A stretch of 64,000 nucleotides of DNA, from positions 434,001 through 498,000 of the forward strand of contig NZ_JAJNOC010000002.1 in assembly GCF_021044825.1 (NCBI RefSeq). The letters run 5' to 3'. This document shows positions 1-8,395 of the stretch, one piece after another. Made by a program: the position numbers and the translations under genes. The first letter of the stretch is position 1, and each line of letters begins with the position of its first letter. Origin of the DNA: Massilia phyllostachyos. GTDB lineage: Bacteria > Pseudomonadota > Gammaproteobacteria > Burkholderiales > Burkholderiaceae_D. The notes under the pieces were generated by a model that had not been told where the DNA came from, did not search any database, and saw only the letters and a list, made by a program, of their open reading frames with translations.

Positions 1-1
1 C

Positions 2-166
2 CCGGTCAATCGCGGCGTGATCGTCAACGAGGGCAAGCCGGTGGACCTGGGCGCCTTGTTGAAGGATCGTCCGCCGGTCGTGTGCGAAGGCACCGGCGCC
101 TGGCGCCGCGTCGCGGAGCTGTGCGCTCCGGCCAGTTCTTCGGGAAGCAAGCAGAACGGCGGCTAG
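2..166 (+). CDS. C-terminal end of an unidentified protein (partial)
   Basis: An open frame enters from the left edge and stops at TAG (164-166), giving the last 54 residues of a protein whose start lies outside the window. The tail contains one Cys-rich stretch (VVCEGTGAWRR, then ELCAP) and ends in a Ser/Gly/Lys/Asn-rich tail. I do not recognise a family. It converges on the next gene with a 4-base overlap of the two stop codons, which supports this as the true reading frame. Confidence 0.5.
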   Translation, partial: PVNRGVIVNEGKPVDLGALLKDRPPVVCEGTGAWRRVAELCAPASSSGSKQNGG

Positions 167-894
167 TCGCCAATCCAGGTCGCCTGGCTCGGGCAGCGCA
201 CCTGGCCCGCGCCGCCTTCGGCGCCGCGCGAGTCGAACAGTTCCGCGCCGCCGCCTTCGGCCCCGCCGATCTTCGGCCGCACGAAGCCGCTGCTGCGGCA
301 GAAGTACTTGCCGCCGCGGCGGAAGCGGTAGATGGTCTGGCCGTCGGGCGTGGTGTAGGAATCGGTCTTGATGGTGAGGCTGGTGTCGCGGTGGGCGCCT
401 TCCAGGCCGCGCACGAAGCGGCCCCACGGCGTGTCGGGGTTTTGCGGCACCCCGGAGTTCCCCTTGCGCGCCTCGCGGTCGATGGCGACGGCGTCCTTTT
501 TCGCGCGTCCGACCATGGCCTGCGCCGGGGTCTCGGCGGGCGCGGGAGCCGGGTCCTGCGCGAAGGGATCGGCCGCCAAGCGCTGCGGTTCCACAGGCAC
601 GGTGATGGCCTCGGGTTCCGGCAGCACGCGTGGCGCCGGTGCGCTGCGTTCGGCACGCGCGGCAGCGTTCACGGGCGGCGGTGGCGCCATGCGCGGCGCC
701 GGTGTGGCGGGTCTTGGTGGGGGAAGGGGAATCAGGTCGAACACCCGTTCCTCACGGGTGTCGTACGCCGGCAGATGCGCGATCCGCCAGCTGGCGGCCA
801 GCAGCAGGTGCAGGCCGAAGGTGAGCAGCAGCCCCCAGGTGGGCATGCGGCGCCGAAGCGCCGCCGGGCCGGTGTCGAGAACCAGCTGCCGCAT
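163..894 (-). CDS. Proline-rich membrane-anchored protein, function unknown
   Basis: 243 residues. A hydrophobic segment at about residues 18-36 is followed by a Pro/Ala-rich linker (about 55-130) and a C-terminal globular part (about 150-243). The layout, a short cytoplasmic N-terminus, one membrane helix and a Pro-rich periplasmic spacer, resembles TonB-like or envelope-spanning proteins, but I see no TonB C-terminal signature. The ATG lies 7 bases downstream of the aminopeptidase stop, with AAGGA 4-5 bases before it, so the two genes are probably cotranscribed. The C-terminal region contains YFCRSSGF and a Gly-rich loop. Function not assigned. Confidence 0.7.
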   Translation of the reverse strand: MRQLVLDTGPAALRRRMPTWGLLLTFGLHLLLAASWRIAHLPAYDTREERVFDLIPLPPPRPATPAPRMAPPPPVNAAARAERSAPAPRVLPEPEAITVPVEPQRLAADPFAQDPAPAPAETPAQAMVGRAKKDAVAIDREARKGNSGVPQNPDTPWGRFVRGLEGAHRDTSLTIKTDSYTTPDGQTIYRFRRGGKYFCRSSGFVRPKIGGAEGGGAELFDSRGAEGGAGQVRCPSQATWIGD

Positions 895-901
895 CCAGTC
901 C

Positions 902-3547
902 TTAGGACTTCGGCGCGGTGAGGGCCTGCTTGATCGCCACGCAGCGCTGGTCTTCCTGCAGCGTGTCGAGCAGCGAACGGCGGGTGCCGGCGCTCAGGTC
1001 CTTCATCGTGCCCGCGGCCTTGGTCAGGCGCGCCACGCTCTCCGGGGTGCAGCTGGCCGGGATCATGGTGCCCGCGTAGGTGCGCATGAAGACCGGGCCG
1101 GCCGCCTTGTCGATCGCCGGCAGCTTGGCCAGGCGCTCGTCCGCGGTCTGCTCGGCCAGCTTCTTCTGCTCGGCCGGATACATCGAACCCATCGCGGTGC
1201 GCAGGCGCGAGAACGGCAGCTTGGTCTGCAGGTCTTCGACCTTGGCCAGCCACTCGGCCTTCACCGCCGGGTCCGGACGGACCACGGTGGCGGCCAGCGC
1301 CGCGCCCTGGCCGGTGTCCGACTTGTCGCGCGCCTGTTCGGCTTCCAGCAAGCTTGCTGCGCCCTGGTAGTTGTAGCGGTTCAGGCGGTTGATGATGGCC
1401 CAGCGCTGGTCCTGGCCGATCTTGAGGCCCTCAAGGCCCTGGCCTTCGAGCATGCCGGCCAGGCGCGCCAGCGCCTCGGGGTTGCTCGACAGGCCGAGGT
1501 AGGCGCCGAACCAGCTGCGCTGGAAGCTGTCGTTGCCCTTGTTGGCAACCACGCCCTGCCAGGCCATGTCTTCGAGCTGCTTGCCGGTCTGCTTCGACCA
1601 CGCATTGTCGATGCCCATCGCGTTGATATAGCCTTTCGAGCCGGCCACCTTGCCCAGCACGTCGCCGAGCAGGGTGTAGTCCTTCTCCTGCGGCGCATTG
1701 GCGAGAGCGACCTTGATGAAGTCGTTCAGCGGCAGCTTGGCGTCGCGCACGCCGTCCCACAGCGCCTGCCACAGCATAGCGCGCAGCAGCGGATCCTCGA
1801 CGCCGGCCAGGGTGGTGCGTGCGGTTTCAAAACTGCGCTGGTCCAGGTTGACCTTCACGAAGCCCCAGTCCTGGTAGTTCGGGTAGACCATGTCGGGGCA
1901 GGCTGCGCCGACCAGGCCGGGCACATTGGTCTTCGCGCCCGAATAGGTGATCGGCACGTTCTTGTCGAGCACCAGCTTGCCGCCCACGCGCTTGAAGGCG
2001 GCGACCTGTACGCGCTGCTCGCGCAGGGTCGGCAGATCGCGGCTGGCAGCGGTCTGCTGCAGCGAGAAGGCGTTGATCTTGCCGGCCTTGCAGGTGTAAT
2101 TGGCGGTGATGGTGTTCACGCCGGCCTGGTACAGCCAATCCTGGGTCCACTTCGACAGGTCGCGGTTGGCGGCCTGGCCCAGGCTGCCGATGAAGTCTTC
2201 CAGCTTCGCGTTCTGCCACGAGTACTTCACCAGGTAGTTGTGGACGCCCTTGCGGAACACTTCCTCGCCCAGCATGTGGCGCAGCTGCTTCAGGGTCGAG
2301 GCGCCCTTCGAGTAGGTGATCGCATCGATGTTGTCGAAGGCGTTGGCCGACGACGGCACCGGCACTTCGATCGGGTGGGTCGAGACCTTCTGGTCCTGGA
2401 TGTAGGCGCCCTGCTTGTCCTGCTGGTAGAAGGACTGCCAGGCGTCCTTGAACTCGGTCGCTTCGGCGGTGGCCAGGGTCGCCATGAAGGAGGCGAAGCT
2501 TTCGTTCAGCCACAGGCCGTTCCACCACTTCATGGTGACCAGGTTGCCGAACCACTGGTGCGCCATCTCGTGCATGATGACTTCGGCCAGGCGCGATTTC
2601 TGCGCCGGGGTCATCTCGGATTTGTACAGGAAGCCGCCTTCGGCGAAGGTGATCGCGGCCGCGTTTTCCATCGCGCCGTACAGGAAGTCCGGCACCAGCA
2701 GCTGGTCGTATTTCTCGTACTGGTAAGGGATGCCGAAATAGTTGTCGAAGAAGGTCAGGCCGCTCTTGGTGTAGCGGAACCAGTCGGCCGGCGTGACTTG
2801 CTTGGCGACGGACTGGCGCGCGAACAGGCGCATCGGATACTTGCCGCTCTTGTCTTCCCACATCTGGTAAGGACCGGCGTGCAGCGAGAAGTTGTAGGGG
2901 CTCAGCTTCTTCGTCTTCGGGAAGGTCCAGCGCTTGGCGCCGGATGCGTCGGCCACGTTGGTTTCGCGGGTGGTGGTGATCACGTGCCAGTCGGCGGGGG
3001 CGCTCACGGTGACCGTATAGGTGGCCTTCAGGTCGGGCTGGTCGAACACCGCGAACATCTGGTGCGCGGCGGCCGGCTCGAAGTGCGAGTAGGTATAGAC
3101 CTTGCCGTCGACCGGGTCGACCATGCGGTGCAGGCCTTCGCCGTTGGTGCTGTGCAGGCGCTCGTAGGCGATGCTGACGGTGTTCTTGCCCTTGACCAGG
3201 GTGTCGGCTGGCAGGGTGACGAACCAGTTGTTGTAGGTCGGCGTGACCTGCTTGCCGTTGATGGTTACCGACTTGACGGTCGCTTTATCCAGGTCGATGG
3301 TCAGCGCCGAGTCGGTGTCCTTCAGGTCGAAGGTGACGGTGCTGGTGCCGGCGAAGGTCTCCTTGCCGGTCAGGGTAAAGTCGAGCACGTAGTCCACGTT
3401 CGACACGCGCGCCGAGCGGGCGAACGCGTCTTCCTGCGACAGGTAGGCGTTCTCCGCGCGGGCCTGTGCGGGCGCGGCGTGGGCGGCGTTGATGGCGAAA
3501 GCGGATGCGACGGCCAAGGCCAGAACGCGGGGTGCGAGGTGTTTCAC
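902..3547 (-). CDS. Exported M1-family zinc aminopeptidase
   Basis: 881 residues, gluzincin aminopeptidase related to aminopeptidase N, removing N-terminal residues from peptides. Motifs in order: GAMEN at 291-295 (substrate N-terminus recognition), HEMAH at 326-330 with E349 in WLNES completing the HExxH-x18-E zinc site. A signal peptide covers about residues 1-24 (hydrophobic core, AHA cleavage), so it should act in the periplasm, unlike the cytoplasmic E. coli PepN. The start is GTG with AGGAG six bases upstream. The C-terminal half is the ERAP1-like helical domain. It is followed closely by the proline-rich membrane protein gene. Confidence 0.93.
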   Translation of the reverse strand: MKHLAPRVLALAVASAFAINAAHAAPAQARAENAYLSQEDAFARSARVSNVDYVLDFTLTGKETFAGTSTVTFDLKDTDSALTIDLDKATVKSVTINGKQVTPTYNNWFVTLPADTLVKGKNTVSIAYERLHSTNGEGLHRMVDPVDGKVYTYSHFEPAAAHQMFAVFDQPDLKATYTVTVSAPADWHVITTTRETNVADASGAKRWTFPKTKKLSPYNFSLHAGPYQMWEDKSGKYPMRLFARQSVAKQVTPADWFRYTKSGLTFFDNYFGIPYQYEKYDQLLVPDFLYGAMENAAAITFAEGGFLYKSEMTPAQKSRLAEVIMHEMAHQWFGNLVTMKWWNGLWLNESFASFMATLATAEATEFKDAWQSFYQQDKQGAYIQDQKVSTHPIEVPVPSSANAFDNIDAITYSKGASTLKQLRHMLGEEVFRKGVHNYLVKYSWQNAKLEDFIGSLGQAANRDLSKWTQDWLYQAGVNTITANYTCKAGKINAFSLQQTAASRDLPTLREQRVQVAAFKRVGGKLVLDKNVPITYSGAKTNVPGLVGAACPDMVYPNYQDWGFVKVNLDQRSFETARTTLAGVEDPLLRAMLWQALWDGVRDAKLPLNDFIKVALANAPQEKDYTLLGDVLGKVAGSKGYINAMGIDNAWSKQTGKQLEDMAWQGVVANKGNDSFQRSWFGAYLGLSSNPEALARLAGMLEGQGLEGLKIGQDQRWAIINRLNRYNYQGAASLLEAEQARDKSDTGQGAALAATVVRPDPAVKAEWLAKVEDLQTKLPFSRLRTAMGSMYPAEQKKLAEQTADERLAKLPAIDKAAGPVFMRTYAGTMIPASCTPESVARLTKAAGTMKDLSAGTRRSLLDTLQEDQRCVAIKQALTAPKS

Positions 3548-3694
3548 GTGGTCTCCTGGAGGACAGCGCGCTATTGGGTGCGCTAGAAAGAATCGCGCAA
3601 GAATAGCATGAGACAGCTGTCAACCACACCACATGCATATCACTTTGTAGGGTGAACGTACGGGGTGCAAGGAGAGGGTGGAGGATGGATTGCG

Positions 3695-3856
3695 AACTTG
3701 GGTTCCCGCCTGCGCGGGAAGTCGTAGGCCCCAGTGGGGCGTACGACGGTTTCTCGGCTAACGAATCAAGTTAGCGCATCAACTATCCACTGACCTGAAG
3801 ACCGTCATTACCGCCACTGGCGGTAATGACTTCCCGCGCAGGCGGGATTCCAAGTT
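3695..3856. repeat. REP/BIME-like nested inverted repeat
   Basis: Two 29-base arms, 3695-3723 and 3828-3856, are near-perfect reverse complements of each other; each holds the palindromic core TTCCCGCctgCGCGGGAA-like sequence. Between them lie two further palindromes: an imperfect one at 3721-3747 (GTCGTAGGCCCC / GGGGCGTACGAC) and a nearly perfect one at 3804-3830 (GTCATTACCGCC / GGCGGTAATGAC). The unit sits in the 330-base gap between the aminopeptidase and ene-reductase genes, which has no convincing ORF. It is typical of repetitive extragenic palindromic clusters; function unknown, possibly transcript-end protection. Confidence 0.75.
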
Positions 3857-3877
3857 TGTATGCGTACAGCTAGCGTA

Positions 3878-4930
3878 TCAAGCCAGCGCCGGATAGTCGA
3901 TGTACCCTTCCGGCCCCGACCCATAGAACAGCTCCGGCTTCGGCGTATTGAGCGGCGCATCCTGCGCAAACCGCTGCGGCAGATCCGGGTTCGCGATGAA
4001 CCACACGCCGAACGCCACCGCATCCGCCTCGCCCGACGCGATCAGCTGCTGCGCGCTTTCCTTGGTCAGCTTTTCGTTGGCGATGTACACGCCGCCGAAT
4101 TCCTTCTTGATGTGCGCGCGCAGGCTGTCGTCGCCGATGGCTTCGCGGGCGCAGATGAACGCGATGCCGCGTTTGCCGAGTTCGCGCGCGACGTAGCCGA
4201 AGGTCTCGGCAGGGGTCGAGTCGCCCATGTCGTGCGCATCGCGGCGCGGGGCCAGGTGCATGCCGACGCGGTCGGCGCCCCAGACCTCGATGCAGGCGTC
4301 CGTCACTTCCAGCATCAGGCGCGCGCGGTTCTCGATCGAGCCGCCGTACTGATCGTTGCGCTGGTTGGTGGAATCCTGCAGGAACTGATCCAGCAGGTAG
4401 CCGTTGGCGCCGTGGACTTCGACGCCGTCGAAGCCGGCCTTCTTGGCGTTCTCGGCGCCCTTGCGGTAGGCGGCGACGATGCCCGGGATCTCGGACAGGT
4501 CGAGCGCGCGCGGGGTCGCGTAATTGCGCATCGGGCGCAGCAGGCTGACATGGCCCTTCGGCTGGATCGCGGACGGCGCGACCGGCAGTTCGCCGCCGAG
4601 GAATTCGGGGTCGGAGATGCGGCCCACGTGCCACAGCTGCAGGAAGATGCGCCCGCCCGCCTTGTGCACGGCGTCGGTGACGATCTTCCAGCCTTCGACC
4701 TGCTCGTCCGACCAGATGCCCGGGGTGTCGGCATAGCCCACGCCCATCGGGGTGACCGAGGTCGCTTCCGACAGGATCAGGCCGGCGCTGGCGCGCTGCA
4801 CATAATATTCGGCCATCATCGCGTTCGGCACGCGTTCGCCGCCGGCGCGGGCGCGGGTCAGCGGGGCCATGATGATGCGGTTCGGCAGTTCGAGGGCGCC
4901 GACCTTCAGCGGGTCAAACATCGTAGTCAT
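3878..4930 (-). CDS. Old Yellow Enzyme-family alkene reductase (NemA-like)
   Basis: 350 residues, the usual length of FMN-dependent ene-reductases that reduce activated C=C bonds, N-ethylmaleimide or nitro-esters with NAD(P)H. The N-terminus carries the family pattern LPNRIIMAPLTRARA; VEVHGANGYLLDQF at about 171-183 supplies the H173/N176 pair that binds substrate carbonyl or nitro groups; QYGGSIENR follows. The ATG is preceded by AGGAG. It starts 12 bases after the stop of an ArsR-type regulator and is likely controlled by it as an electrophile-inducible detoxification operon. The substrate cannot be told from sequence. Confidence 0.92.
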   Translation of the reverse strand: MTTMFDPLKVGALELPNRIIMAPLTRARAGGERVPNAMMAEYYVQRASAGLILSEATSVTPMGVGYADTPGIWSDEQVEGWKIVTDAVHKAGGRIFLQLWHVGRISDPEFLGGELPVAPSAIQPKGHVSLLRPMRNYATPRALDLSEIPGIVAAYRKGAENAKKAGFDGVEVHGANGYLLDQFLQDSTNQRNDQYGGSIENRARLMLEVTDACIEVWGADRVGMHLAPRRDAHDMGDSTPAETFGYVARELGKRGIAFICAREAIGDDSLRAHIKKEFGGVYIANEKLTKESAQQLIASGEADAVAFGVWFIANPDLPQRFAQDAPLNTPKPELFYGSGPEGYIDYPALA

Positions 4931-4942
4931 TGGGTGCTGCTC

Positions 4943-5239
4943 CTAAAGTCCGTCGTTTAATTGGTCGAGGAAGGCCTGGATGACCTCCTCGTTACGCTGG
5001 AAGAAGATGAACTGGCCGACGCGCTTGCCCGTCACCAGGCCCGCCTTGTGCAGGGTGGAAAGGTGGGCCGACACCGTCGACTGCGACAGGCCGGTGCGCT
5101 TGTCGATCAGGCCGCAGCAGACGCCGAGGTCGAGCGGGTGCTCCTGGTCCGCGAAATACTGCTGCGGGTCCTTGAGCCAGTGCAGGATCTGGCGCCGCAC
5201 CGGGTTCGCCAGGGCCTTGTGGATCGCGTCGATGTCCAT
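4943..5239 (-). CDS. ArsR/SmtB-family transcriptional regulator
   Basis: 98 residues forming one winged-helix domain. The recognition helix is in [21 protein letters not shown] (about residues 50-70), followed by the wing [14 protein letters not shown]. Cysteine C42 lies in LGVCCGLI, close to the recognition helix and could be a redox or electrophile sensor, but there is no ELCVCDL metal-binding motif. First gene of an operon with the ene-reductase and divergent from the SMR transporter; the palindrome at 5274-5293 is the likely operator. AAGGCAAG lies before the ATG. Confidence 0.88.
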   Translation of the reverse strand: MDIDAIHKALANPVRRQILHWLKDPQQYFADQEHPLDLGVCCGLIDKRTGLSQSTVSAHLSTLHKAGLVTGKRVGQFIFFQRNEEVIQAFLDQLNDGL

Positions 5240-5273
5240 GTTCTTGCCTTTATATCGGGTTCTTTCGATCCGA

Positions 5274-5293
5274 ATATCGTGATCTTACGATAT
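5274..5293. promoter_or_regulatory. Candidate ArsR-family operator between regulator and transporter
   Basis: A perfect 7-base inverted repeat ATATCGT - 6 bases - ACGATAT lies 34 bases upstream of the regulator start and 62 bases upstream of the divergent transporter start. Its size and position fit an autoregulatory ArsR-family operator covering both divergent promoters. The assignment is inference from symmetry and position. Confidence 0.5.
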
Positions 5294-5355
5294 ATGCGGA
5301 AATCCTGCTGGCGGCGGCTATACTCGGTGCTTTTGCGTCGGAATGGGGAGTAGGA

Positions 5356-5676
5356 ATGAGCTGGGTATATCTGTTCATCGCGGGGCTGCTGGAGGTGGCG
5401 TGGGCGGTCGGCCTGAAGTACACGAACGGCTTCACCAAGCTGATGCCGTCACTGTGGACCCTGCTGGCAATGCTGGGCAGCGTCGGCATGCTGGGCCTGG
5501 CCCTGCGCCAGCTGCCGCTCGGCACCGCCTACGCGGTCTGGACCGGCATCGGCACGGTCGGCACGGCGATCGCCGGCATGATCCTGCTGAACGAACCGGC
5601 CGGCGCCATGCGCCTGGGCGCGATCGCGATGATCGCCGCCGGGATCATCGCGTTGAAATTCCTGTCGCCGGGTTGA
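5356..5676 (+). CDS. sugE: Small multidrug resistance transporter, SugE/Gdx type
   Basis: 106 residues with four predicted membrane helices, the standard SMR size; works as an antiparallel dimer exporting guanidinium or small quaternary ammonium compounds in exchange for protons. E13 in the first helix ([17 protein letters not shown]) is the central coupling carboxylate, and the sequence after it matches the SugE/Gdx subclass rather than EmrE. A GGAG/TAGGA ribosome site precedes the ATG. I looked for a guanidine riboswitch upstream and saw none, so regulation by the divergent ArsR-type protein is more likely. Confidence 0.92.
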   Translation: MSWVYLFIAGLLEVAWAVGLKYTNGFTKLMPSLWTLLAMLGSVGMLGLALRQLPLGTAYAVWTGIGTVGTAIAGMILLNEPAGAMRLGAIAMIAAGIIALKFLSPG

Positions 5677-5686
5677 AGCGAAGGGC

Positions 5687-6658
5687 TTATTCGCGGCCGA
5701 ACGCGGGGTTCGGACGGGTCATGTAATACCACTCCGAGTTGGCGGCCGCCTTCGCGTCCGGGAACAGGATGCGGCCGCTGAACTCCGCCTTCACCACGGT
5801 GCCGTCGGCGCGCACGCCGATCTCGTCGCCCTCGTTGACCGGGTCGAAGCTGGCCCACGGACGGCTGAACGCGTCGTCCGCGTGCAGCTTGTCGTGCACG
5901 GTGACCATCGACAGCGCTTCCATGTCCTCGAAGGCGATCGGCTCCGGGTCCGGCGCGGCGATCAGCCCCAGGTGCGCGAGCGTGTTCATGATGGCGCGGT
6001 AGGCGGTTTCGGGCGCTTCCGGGTCGACGTGCTGGCCGCATTCGAGGGTCAGGGCCCAGCCGCCGGTGCTGCGCATGTATTCGGTGGTGCCGACGCCGTA
6101 GCGCAGCACGGTTTCGAGTTCGTCGGCGTTGCGGCTGCGGCGCTTGACGCCGTCGCCGTAGGTGGCCAGCCAGCCGTCCACGAAGCGCGTCACGCCCAGG
6201 CGGCGGGCCAGGGCGCGCTCCTTGTCGGCGTGCTTGAAGGGCTGCAGCGGGCCGTCGTTGTCGAGCGGGCCGACCATCACGAAGGGCAGGCCGCCTACCG
6301 CATTGAAGGAATGCAGGTCGAGCAGCACCTCATGCTGGGCCAGCAGGGGGCACAGCCAGTTGGCGACCTGGTCCTCGAAGTCCTGCGGGTGCTCCTTCGG
6401 GAACAGGTTGCGGTTCAGGTTACGGTCGCCGTTGCGGGTATTCTGCTCGTAGGCCTTGGGATTCACGATCGGCACGAAGGTGACGCTGCCGGCATTGATG
6501 TGCAGGCGGCCAGCGTCGATTTCCTCCATCACGCGGCGGATCGCGATGGTGCCGCAGACTTCGTTGCCATGGGTCGCGCCCATGATGATGACGCGCGGGC
6601 CGGGCTGGATGCCGGTGTAGTTGACGGACTTGAACTGGTACTGGCTGGGGGAAGTCAT
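5687..6658 (-). CDS. Succinylglutamate desuccinylase/aspartoacylase-family zinc hydrolase
   Basis: 323 residues of the M14-like AstE/AspA family, which hydrolyses N-acyl amino acids. Zinc ligands are visible: GATHGNE gives H30 and E33, and LLDLHSF gives H116. NGDRNLNRNLFP is the conserved substrate-carboxylate region and TLECGQH near residue 238 carries the likely general-base Glu. A C-terminal beta domain (about 250-323) follows. No arginine-catabolism (ast) genes are nearby, so the substrate is open. It converges on the SMR transporter gene with a 10-base gap. Confidence 0.85.
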   Translation of the reverse strand: MTSPSQYQFKSVNYTGIQPGPRVIIMGATHGNEVCGTIAIRRVMEEIDAGRLHINAGSVTFVPIVNPKAYEQNTRNGDRNLNRNLFPKEHPQDFEDQVANWLCPLLAQHEVLLDLHSFNAVGGLPFVMVGPLDNDGPLQPFKHADKERALARRLGVTRFVDGWLATYGDGVKRRSRNADELETVLRYGVGTTEYMRSTGGWALTLECGQHVDPEAPETAYRAIMNTLAHLGLIAAPDPEPIAFEDMEALSMVTVHDKLHADDAFSRPWASFDPVNEGDEIGVRADGTVVKAEFSGRILFPDAKAAANSEWYYMTRPNPAFGRE

Positions 6659-6760
6659 GGCAAGGCGATCCGGATAAAAAGGTGCCGATATTCTATCGGT
6701 AAAGATGGCGGCGGGCGAGGGCGCGTGGCATCATCGGCGTTTCGCCACATACCGCCCCGC

Positions 6761-7900
6761 ATGCCATCCACCGCCACCGTTCGCGTCCACGGCCTCGACA
6801 CCCTGCGCGCGCTCGCCGTCAGTGTCGTCGTGCTGCACCACTACGAGCTGTTCGTGAGCGACGCGCCGACCTTCGGCTGGTTGGGCACCGTCGGCTGGGT
6901 CGGCGTCGACCTGTTCTTCGCGCTGTCGGGCTACCTGATCGGCAACCAGATCTTCGCCGCGATGAAGTCGCCCGGCGGCTTCTCGCTCAAGCACTTCTAC
7001 GCGCGGCGCCTGCTGCGCACTCTGCCGAACTACTGGGCGGTGCTGGCGCTGTACTTCCTGTGGCCGGCCTTCCGCGGCGACGCGCCGCTGCTGCCCTTGT
7101 GGAAGTACGCGACCTTCATCCAGAACTTCGCGCTGGAGCCGGGCAGCGCGTTCTCGCACAGCTGGTCGCTGGCGATCGAGGAGCAGTTCTACATGCTGCT
7201 GCCGGCGCTGGCCCTGGTCGGCGCGGCCTGCAAGGGGTCGCTGCGCCTGGCCTGGACCGGGATCGCGCTCGCCTTCATCGCCGGCATGCTGGTGCGGGCC
7301 GACCTGTGGCAGGCGATGGATGCCCACACTCATAAGCTTTACTTCTACTTCAAGCATATTTATTACTCAACCTTATGCAGGTATGACGAGCTGCTGGCCG
7401 GGGTGGCGCTGGCACTGCTGCGCAACCATCATCCGGGGGCGTGGGGACGGTTGACGAAACATGGCAACGCGGTGGGGCTGATCGGCATCGCCGCGTGCGG
7501 CGCCGCGTTCTGGTTCTTCCTCGACGACCGCTACGGCTTCGGCATCACGGTGTTCGGCTTTCCGCTGATGGCGCTGGGTTTCTCGCTCCTGATCGTGGCG
7601 GGCGTGGCGGAGGGCTCGGTGCTGCGCAATCTGCGCGTGCCGGGCGCGGGTTCGCTGGCGCTGTGGTCGTATGCGATCTACCTGCTGCACAAGCCGCTGT
7701 GTGTGCTGGCGGCGCGGTGGCTGGCGGAGCTGGGCTACGGCGCCGAGCATCCGCTGACGATCGCCGCGCTGCTGCTGTTGTCGGTCGCGAGCGGCTGGCT
7801 GCTCTACAAGCTGGTGGAGACGCCGTTCATGATGCTCCGCGAGCGTTACGTGCCGAGCAATGCGGCGCATCCCGCCGGCTTCACAGCCGCGCCTCGATGA
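6761..7900 (+). CDS. Acyltransferase 3-family integral membrane O-acyltransferase
   Basis: 379 residues from the ATG at 6761, chosen because VHGLDTLRALAVSVVVLHHYE, the conserved opening of the family with the catalytic His pair, begins a few residues later; the frame is open far upstream but that part is antisense to the preceding gene. About ten membrane helices. Motif ARRLLRTLPNYW and the SHSWSLAIEEQFYMLLP segment are typical of OafA-like enzymes that acetylate or acylate cell-surface glycans. No glycan cluster adjoins it. It overlaps the convergent downstream gene by 20 bases. Confidence 0.9.
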   Translation: MPSTATVRVHGLDTLRALAVSVVVLHHYELFVSDAPTFGWLGTVGWVGVDLFFALSGYLIGNQIFAAMKSPGGFSLKHFYARRLLRTLPNYWAVLALYFLWPAFRGDAPLLPLWKYATFIQNFALEPGSAFSHSWSLAIEEQFYMLLPALALVGAACKGSLRLAWTGIALAFIAGMLVRADLWQAMDAHTHKLYFYFKHIYYSTLCRYDELLAGVALALLRNHHPGAWGRLTKHGNAVGLIGIAACGAAFWFFLDDRYGFGITVFGFPLMALGFSLLIVAGVAEGSVLRNLRVPGAGSLALWSYAIYLLHKPLCVLAARWLAELGYGAEHPLTIAALLLLSVASGWLLYKLVETPFMMLRERYVPSNAAHPAGFTAAPR

Positions 7901-8354
7901 CGCCGAATGCGGCCGGCGCATCGGCCAGGAAGGCGAGGATGGCGTTGGCCTGGACCTGCGGCTCGTATTCGGCCGTGTCGCGAATCGCCTGGCGCAGGCC
8001 CGGCACGACTTCGACGGTGTACGGGCTGCGGTAGGCATTCACCAGCAGCGCCGCCAGGTCCACCGGCGCGCCCTGTGCGCGGCGCAGGCGCCCCTCGATC
8101 ACGGCGAGCAAGGCGCGCTGCATGCGCGGCGTGGGGTTGACGATTTCGCCGAACACATGGGGCGTGTTGGCGATCGCCTCGCAGATGCGCGCTTCGATGG
8201 CGTCCGGCCTGGTGTCCGAGGCGATGTCGAAATACGCCTTGTTCCAGCGCGTGCGCGCGTAGGCATGGCCGGGAGGGAAGGCCTCCAGGGTCTCGAATCC
8301 GAGCGCGCGGCTGGCGCGCCCGAGGAGATCGGCGACGGTGTCTAGCAGAGGCAT
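7881..8354 (-). CDS. Conserved-looking hypothetical protein
   Basis: 157 residues, soluble, mostly alpha-helical composition, no signal peptide or recognised motif. Codon use resembles the surrounding genes and the antisense frame is not better. It overlaps the 3' end of the acyltransferase by 20 bases (convergent) and starts 42 bases from the stop of the pirin gene on the same strand, so it may be the last gene of the azoreductase-pirin transcript. No function assigned. Confidence 0.65.
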   Translation of the reverse strand: MPLLDTVADLLGRASRALGFETLEAFPPGHAYARTRWNKAYFDIASDTRPDAIEARICEAIANTPHVFGEIVNPTPRMQRALLAVIEGRLRRAQGAPVDLAALLVNAYRSPYTVEVVPGLRQAIRDTAEYEPQVQANAILAFLADAPAAFGVIEARL

Positions 8355-8395
8355 GAAAAAGCGGGATGCACGTATGTCATCCCGCCAGTATAGCT

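Noticed and set aside
368..3586. Very long plus-strand open frame opposite the aminopeptidase
   Set aside because: It is an antisense shadow of a GC-rich gene; the minus-strand protein has a complete set of M1 motifs and the plus-strand translation shows no domain.
3600..3625. TTGACA-containing palindrome upstream of the aminopeptidase as a complete promoter
   Set aside because: The TTGACA is followed by a TATTCT-like box at only 12 bases, too short for a sigma-70 promoter; at 17 bases there is no -10 match.
5294..5355. Guanidine (mini-ykkC) riboswitch before the SugE/Gdx gene
   Set aside because: No pair of short hairpins with ACGR loops or ykkC-like core could be found; the spacer instead has a DNA palindrome fitting an ArsR-type operator.
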